A stretch of DNA of 64,000 bases from Macrobrachium rosenbergii (lineage: Eukaryota > Arthropoda > Malacostraca > Decapoda > Palaemonidae), in the NCBI RefSeq assembly GCF_040412425.1, contig NC_089766.1:49319797-49383796 (forward strand). Direction: 5' to 3'. This document shows, in pieces, positions 56,178 through 64,000 of the stretch. The translations under genes and the position numbers were made by a program. Numbering within the stretch: the stretch's first letter is position 1; every line of letters begins with the position of its first letter. The notes below the pieces were generated by a model. The model made no database searches. It saw only the letters and a program-made list of their open reading frames with translations, and had not been told where the DNA came from.

Positions 56178-56884
56178 AAATGTCAAGGGAAGGGTGAAGA
56201 TAAATATGGGGAGACTAAGAAATCTAGACGTTTTGTTTATTTGAGCATAATAATGATATACTTTGAATGATAAGCGAGAAAACATGTTTGGTGTGGAATC
56301 TGAGTTTGGGAAAGATAAATGAAAAAGTGTTCGATTTCTGTATTTCGTGAACATATTGCAGTTCTTCAAAGGCAAGGTTGAAACATTGTCCTCTTGCTGT
56401 GAAGGGAGTAGATTTTGCGTTATCAACGACATTAAATACGCAGTGCATATAAAAACGTTAGGAATTACTTTACAGACAAAAGAGCAAGTGGTATAAGATT
56501 ACAATCAAATTAAAATCGGGATACCTTGAACATTTGAATATCGAAGTTTTGCTTTCATTCAGTTGACAGAATTTGGTAATAGTTAATTTTCTTATTTCAT
56601 TTGATTTTTGGCAATGTGGGCGGAACGAGAAATCAGGCACTGAAGTTCGCTGTATAAAGTTGCCACTCGAGGGTTTACGTGACATCCTAAATTTATTGGT
56701 AGGTAAATATGGCCGGAGTCGCCAGATAGGATTTGGATGAATAACATCGATTAAAAGAAGCGCCGCTAAGTTTGGTTTTATGGAACTGTAAGGATGCTTT
56801 TCATGGCAGGGTTATGTCGTCCATTAATATTTTGTATTCCCTTCCTCACTCTTTTCTAAAAGTGCTGGTTAAGTTACAGCTCTT
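56178..56884. other. Unique stretch, nothing recognised
   Basis: Overlapping minus frames of 71-91 codons without motifs. Confidence 0.35.
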
Positions 56885-57331
<447 letters not shown>

Positions 57332-57334
<3 letters not shown>

Positions 57335-57705
57335 AATAATATAGCTACTGCCCAACAGTGCCACAGACACACTCGAGAACGGGTGAACAGACTCCGCGTC
57401 ATATTGACCGCGGTCGGGATCTATCCTCTGAAAGAATGACAGAATGCCGTGTTAAAACCCTAATTGAAAAGGCGGTCCAATGAATATTTCAGCAATTACT
57501 ACCGAGGTCATTAAGTCTCTTAGCTCACAGCCGCTTGTGCAAGCCTCTAATGAGATGACAAGGCTGATTTAACTCTGTTTTTGTTTTGATGTGACTCTCA
57601 AATATATTTCTCACAACCTCACATATATTGCTTTTACGGAGCCACCGCCTGTGCACTCGGACACCTATTTTATTCGTTTTTGCTACTTGGGAATTTGAGT
57701 AGTTG
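57332..57705. other. Unique stretch, nothing recognised
   Basis: No supported feature. Confidence 0.35.
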
Positions 57706-57950
57706 TTCGCTAATTATGATTCTACGTATTTATTGAGTTTTTTGCTTGTTTATTAGAAGAAGTTTTGTATTTGTTTGCTATTTATGATTCTTCGTGTCTA
57801 TTTAGTTTTTGTTAGTTTCTTTATTTATGTATTTATTTATTTATTTATTTATTAGAAGAATTTTGGTATTTCTTTGCTAATTATGATTCTTCGTATTTAT
57901 TTTTTTTTGCTAGGTTATTTATTTATTATTTATATATTTAGTTCTTTATT
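57706..57950 (+). repeat. 70-100 bp tandem repeat, about 2.5 units
   Basis: GCTAATTATGATTCTTCGTA or a variant at about 57708, 57778 and 57877, and TTTATTAGAAGAA at 57750 and 57848. An ATTT run sits inside the second unit. Confidence 0.8.
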
Positions 57951-58063
57951 TTTCATTTCATTCCAGAATTTCTTATGAATGAAAGTACATCCTTCCATGA
58001 TATCTAATGCCACATATCTGTTGTTACTAATTTGGTGCTGCATATTGGATTCTAGGTAATGGT

Positions 58064-58380
58064 CCCGCAGGGGGTTAGTGCCGTCAGTACACCTCATGCG
58101 GTGTACTGTAGGCATTACTATAAATTCTTTGCACAGTCCTTCCGACCCCGAGCTGCAACCTCTTTCATTACTTTTACTGTACATCCATTCATATTATCTT
58201 TCTTCCATCTCGCTATCCACCCCATCTTAACAAATATTTCACAGTGCAACTGCGAGGTTTTCTTCCTGTTACACCTTTCAGACCTACCTACTCTCAATTT
58301 CCCTTCCAGCGCTGAATGACCTCATAGGTCCCAGTGCTTGGCCTTTGGCCTAAACGCTATATTCAATTCAATTCAACTCA
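58064..58380 (+). mobile_element. SINE-A copy with 15-bp target-site duplication
   Basis: ATTCTAGGTAATGGT occurs exactly at 58049-58063 and 58381-58395, around the complete element with its TTCAA pentamer tail. This is the clearest proof of retroposition in the window. The head hairpin reads GTACACC / GGTGTAC, a paired change from GTGCACC / GGTGCAC. Confidence 0.95.
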
Positions 58381-58395
58381 ATTCTAGGTAATGGT

Positions 58396-59176
58396 GTATT
58401 TGATTTTATTCCAATTATTTCTCCATCATAACTTTTATCGTAAAGCTCCAAATATATTTTGTACATTAAGGTAAAACTGTGAATCCATTTTGTGCCAAAC
58501 CATCTGTCGTTCCACCGAAAAATTTCAGGTAAAACGTAAAATACTTTTTCGGTGTTTTGTTTAAATTTCTTAACTAAAACGCGCATTCGGCCGTTAGCTC
58601 AACCCTCGGCAGAAATAAACTGGAATCCATCCAAAATCTTTAGAGGTTCTATCCTCTGGGCAAACAGAGAAACAAAAAATATCTCGAGAATGAAGAAACG
58701 AATTTTGATGAGAGTCAGGAAACGATAAACAAGATGAACAATTTGTGGATGGCGATGAGGAGTTGGTGTGGTAATAATGATATAATAATAATAATAATAC
58801 ATCTGGTGAACATATCACAGTCTGAATAGGTTAAGCCAATTATAATTTTTTTTATAACAGCATTTACAGAGAGGCAGACCGGAAATGTTCTAAAACACTA
58901 TTCGAGGTAAATCATCATAAGATAATAATTGTTACAATGATAATATTGATAATCTTAGCGGTAATAAGAAAACCCTGGTCTGTCAGCCACCGACCTTCAT
59001 TAGAGATAGATAATGAGGTAGACATAGCAATGAAAAGAAGTGAAGAGAATAATAGTAGTAATATAAAATGATAGTAGTAATATTAAACAAACTACAGTAA
59101 CGACAGAAAAAGCGTTGAAACCCAAATATCACAGATCATCTGACGGGATCAAGGCTTCACCAGGTTTCATCAGGTA

Positions 59177-59179
<3 letters not shown>
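58396..59179. other. Unique stretch, nothing recognised
   Basis: A short AAT run at 58781-58799. CATCAGGTAAA and CACCAGGTTTCATCAGG near 59156. No gene. Confidence 0.35.
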
Positions 59180-59265
<86 letters not shown>

Positions 59266-59278
59266 TATATATATATAC
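59180..59278. repeat. (AT)n microsatellite
   Basis: About 40 AT units, then an interrupted end. Confidence 0.95.
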
Positions 59279-59335
59279 ATATCTATTCGACGGTGGTAAT
59301 ATTGTTTAGCTTTTACGAAGCTTAGGGAAGTCAAA

Positions 59336-59645
59336 TCCCCTTAGGGGGCTAGTATCCTCAGTGCTCCTCACGTGGTGCACTGCAGGCATGACACGAGGGT
59401 CTTTGCAGTGTCCCTTCGGCCCCTAGCTATAACCTCTTTCTATTCCTTTCACTGTATCTCCGTTCATATTCCCTTTCTTCCATCTGACTTTCCACCCTCT
59501 CTAACAGTTATTTTGTAGTTCAACTACGAGGTTTTCCTCCCGTTACACCTTTCAAACCTTCTTACTGTCGATTTCCTCTCCAGCTCTGAATGACCTCCTA
59601 GGTCGCAGCGCTTGGCCTTTGGCCTAAATTCTGTAATCTATTCTT
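59336..59645 (+). mobile_element. SINE-A copy, full length
   Basis: Flanks AGTCAAA before (about 59326) and after (about 59652) suggest a short target-site duplication. Head diverged (GTGCTCC / GGTGCAC). Confidence 0.87.
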
Positions 59646-59973
59646 AGAGGAGTCAAAGAGTTATATAGAACTTGCCGTTGGGGATAATAATAATTAAGCT
59701 GAATTTTAGTCAAGATAAACCAGTGATTAAGCTATACCCGAATGAATGGACGATCCTAATTTCTTGACGAGGAATAAAATTTGGTATTAAGAGGAAAAGC
59801 ATATGCTGACAATTTGTACACTCAATTTTTTTTATAAAGGATACCGCCGCTAATCACGTACAGAAAGACGCATATTAGGTGGTTCTTGGCTTATGTTCTA
59901 AATTAAACATTTATAAGTATTTTCGTGCTAATGTTTAGCCTAGCGATTTTCATTAAATTGTGAGAAAAAGGTG

Positions 59974-59977
<4 letters not shown>
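59646..59977. other. Unique stretch, nothing recognised
   Basis: No supported feature. Confidence 0.35.
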
Positions 59978-60042
<65 letters not shown>

Positions 60043-60094
60043 GTCCATAGCGACCAATCAGAATTCAGCACTGCCTTGCCCGCAACACTGGCTC

Positions 60095-60158
<64 letters not shown>
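59978..60158. repeat. Two (ATT)n tracts
   Basis: ATT runs at 59978-60042 and 60100-60158, around 57 bp of unique DNA. Confidence 0.95.
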
Positions 60159-60738
60159 GGCATGGAATATATTGAGAGTTTGAAGGCTTTTCTGTTATAT
60201 TTTCTTTATAATATAAATATCTGTCCTATTATTGATTTATGTTTTACTAATTGGCTAGTAAATCTATGAGTATGCCTCAATTTTAGTAAAAAAAAGAAAA
60301 GCCCCCAAAAAATGAAAGCTCATATTTAATTGTAAATACATTTGGCAATCCGTAGAGGTAGTTAAATTAAAAAAACAGGCGTTTCACCTACCATGGTCAT
60401 CGACACCGTCCGTAAGTTATCTGCCAATATAGTTTCTGACGGAAACAGTGATCATATAAATGCCCTGTGGATAAGTCTTAGTCCCCGTATATAAAAATAA
60501 ACACTCGCTTACAGATATGTATGGAAGTACAGTTGTGCACTAAAATAAAGTTGAAAATAAAATACCATATCTTCATAATAACCTCTGAAATTTTCCCTTG
60601 GGATTTTGCAGCGGCTAGTTTGAAGATATAAAGATTAATTTTCAGAAGTAAACAGTAAATAAAAGTTGATTGGAGTCTGCTTTGAAGGCAGAATAAAGTC
60701 TCAATAAATCTAAAACTAGATTCATGAAGAGATTTTAG
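60159..60738. other. Unique stretch, nothing recognised
   Basis: The distal part of a 157-codon minus frame (60951-60478) lies here, but its start and first half are SINE-A sequence. Confidence 0.4.
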
Positions 60739-61019
60739 CCTCCGTATATAGGGGGAGTTAGTGTCGTCAGTACACTCCATTCGGCCCCTAGCTGCAACCC
60801 TTTTCATTCCTTTTACTGTACCTCCGTTCATATTATCTTTCTTCCATCTCACTTTCCACCCTCTCCTAACGATTGATTCATAGTGCAACTGCTTTGAGGT
60901 TTTCCTCCCGTTACACCTTTCAAACCTTTTTACCCTCAATTTCCGTTTCAACGCTGAATGACCTCGTAAGTCCCAGCGTTTGGCCTTTGTCCTAAATTCT
61001 ATATTCTTTTCTGTTCTAT
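60739..61019 (+). mobile_element. SINE-A copy, head mostly deleted
   Basis: TATAGGGGGAGTTAGTGTCG, then CAGTACACTCCATTCGGCCC joins the 5' end directly to the body. Flanks ATGAAGAGATTTTA and TATGAAGATTTTA may be a target-site duplication. Confidence 0.87.
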
Positions 61020-61250
61020 GAAGATTTTATCTTACTAACCCACCAGGGGAGTTATTTGGGTTACCGCAGGAGGACGCTAAATTCACTCCAGTCGTTTTGT
61101 GGCGTTTGCGACACGATGGGCATTTGGTCTACGATTTCACTCCATACGAATCTGCCGTGTTCGTAGGTAGCACTTTTCTGCTCTGGAAAGATTACGGTAC
61201 TCGGCATAGAATTTTGATTAACGCTTAATTATTATTATTATTATTACTAT

Positions 61251-61474
61251 ATATGAGAAACAAATCCACAGTTATTGATGAGTACGCATATTTAAAAACA
61301 AATCTCTACAGAGAGCTTTCGGGAATCTTGTTTTGAGTCTTCGTATGTTTACTCGGTCTGTGTTTTTCCATCACCGCGCCAGATTGAAAATGGGAATCGA
61401 ACAGATTCCCGAAAGCTCTCTGCAGGGATTTCTTTGTAAATATACATACCATAAAGAACTGTGGATTTGTTTCT
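61251..61474 (+). mobile_element. Hammerhead-like fold-back element
   Basis: Arms of about 85 bp: GAGAAACAAATCCACAGTTA on the left against ACTGTGGATTTGTTTCTCC on the right, with AAATCTCTACAGAGAGCTTT inside. The plus-strand arm holds stem GGGAATC / GATTCCC (61392-61398 and 61404-61410), loop GAACA, then GAAAG (61411). The upstream core is decayed (TTGAAAAT). The left arm has only TTTCGGGAATC. Confidence 0.78.
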
Positions 61475-61507
61475 CCATTTCAGGACTCATTCTACTGTGA
61501 CGAATTT

Positions 61508-61615
<108 letters not shown>

Positions 61616-62068
61616 AGGTAGTAATTTACAGTACCTTACTGGTGATAACGTACAGCTTTCGCAGTGTTAGTTTATTACGTTGGCTGGAGTTATATTTAAG
61701 TGTAATTCATATAATTAGAAATATAAAATGTTTACCCAACTGATCTTCAGTGCATTATGCTGTCTCAGTGGCTTCCTTATGCGTCCTTGCCTGTCATAGC
61801 CCCAGAAGAATAACTATACTTCAACTGACTAACTAACTGAGTTATTTCGAACATTGATGGTGATTTACTATTCTCTTTATTGTGAGAGTCAAAAAGATCC
61901 TTCTCGAGTAGTTTTTGAAGTATGTCCATATAACAATACAAAGGCTTTCTTGTGACAAAGTGGGCGAGAGTCCTTGAAGCCTAAGAAGTCCTGTATTTCA
62001 AATAACTATACTCAAGACGGGTCTTTTTTCGTTGGTTTTTGTCATGGCGTGATTTTTTCTTTATATGC

Positions 62069-62069
<1 letters not shown>
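61616..62069. other. Unique stretch, nothing recognised
   Basis: No supported feature. Confidence 0.35.
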
Positions 62070-62554
<485 letters not shown>

Positions 62555-62569
62555 GTATATATATATATC

Positions 62570-62600
<31 letters not shown>
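62555..62600. repeat. Short (AT)n tract
   Basis: AT run interrupted by CGG at 62569. Confidence 0.9.
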
Positions 62601-62602
<2 letters not shown>

Positions 62603-62744
62603 TTGCTCCTTCTCGTCGAGAATTCAAGTCCTCTGGGACCCGGTTACTGTTATTCCTAATAAGAATAGTTTCTTGTTAAGTAGTACAAACCATTCCACAG
62701 AAAATGAGAAGTGAATGCCTTCCGTTTAGTAAAGTAAAGGAGTG

Positions 62745-63606
<862 letters not shown>

Positions 63607-63608
63607 TA

Positions 63609-63690
<82 letters not shown>

Positions 63691-63911
63691 AAGATGAACC
63701 CTATCATATGGAACAAGCCCCCAAAGGGGCCACTGACTTGAAATTCAAGCTTCCAAAGAATATTAAGGTGTTCATTAGGAAGAAGTCAGAGGAGGTAAAG
63801 GGAAATACAGAAAGAAGAGATCTCGCTTATGAAAAAAATGAAAAAATAAATTAATAGATAAAGAATGTATTAAAATGCGAGGAGAATAATATTAGGGTAG
63901 CAACGCATTGC
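63607..63911 (-). mobile_element. LINE 3' tail with (AAT)n end
   Basis: On the minus strand the order is the ORF end (TGCAATGCGTTGCTACCCTA, including the stop), the 3' untranslated region with GAATTTCAAGTCAGTGGCCC, then the AAT tail, seen here as an ATT run at 63607-63686. Truncated just inside the ORF. Confidence 0.88.
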
Positions 63912-64000
63912 ATATGAATCTATTCTCAACTCCTAGTTCCTGTTTTGTCATGTGTTCGTTCCTTTATTGACTGCAAAAAACGACAAGAAAAAGACTCTAA

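Noticed and set aside
60478..60951. Minus-strand open frame of 157 codons
   Set aside because: Its N-terminal part is antisense SINE-A sequence. Similar frames appear in most SINE copies.

Overview
The window looks like intergenic or intronic DNA from a large, repeat-rich arthropod genome, most likely a decapod crustacean. The reasons are the extreme density of AT, ATT and CT/GA microsatellites (roughly sixty tracts over 40 bp by my count), a short TTAGG-type telomere-like tract at 22011-22030, and a dominant short interspersed repeat that I associate from memory with caridean prawn sequence. The lineage is inference and I could not check it. I found no intact protein-coding gene, no rRNA and no convincing functional tRNA gene. 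The long open frames are translated microsatellites, SINEs or unique DNA without a recognisable domain, and the ones I checked lack an ATG start.

The layout is a patchwork of repeat families. (1) A SINE-like family of about 320 bp (called SINE-A here) has 24 main copies or fragments. Twenty lie on the plus strand and four on the minus strand, and several have visible 7-15 bp target-site duplications. (2) A multi-hairpin element (MHE) of about 350-410 bp has five copies and one end fragment (14098, 19838, 29768, 38622, 45818, 39898). (3) A non-LTR retrotransposon is represented by 5'-truncated 3' ends that finish in (AAT)n, two of them keeping the ORF C-terminus (25438-25720, 53060-53140). Two other non-LTR fragments are a broken reverse transcriptase at about 1540-2045 and a broken C-terminal region at about 16470-16810. 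(4) A fold-back family carries a hammerhead-ribozyme-like hairpin (about 8350, 35650, 40934, 48075 and 61251, with partial copies at 13085, 42841 and 62139). (5) Other fold-back or terminal-inverted-repeat elements lie at 221-597, 7640-7995, 31878-32385, 34882-35093 and 41650-42750. (6) Tandem arrays include a 40-bp minisatellite of about 50 units at 9460-11472, a composite ATT/GACGTC array at 22548-23318 and a 53-55 bp array with an inverted first unit at 37447-37848.

Between the repeats lie unique stretches. Only a few look regulatory: a GC-rich segment at 51225-51520 with CCAAT boxes, a GC box, an arthropod initiator-like TCAGT and a strong 5' splice-site match; a GC-rich, G-quadruplex-bearing segment at 27540-28200; a cluster of three E2F-like sites at 12320-12387; and a GC-rich segment at 4080-4290. 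If a gene starts here, 51225-51520 is the best candidate for its first exon, with the rest of the window as intron.

No genes act together here. The features interact as repeat biology: retroposon tails appear to seed the ATT microsatellites, SINEs insert into older repeats, and inverted duplications recur at several scales.
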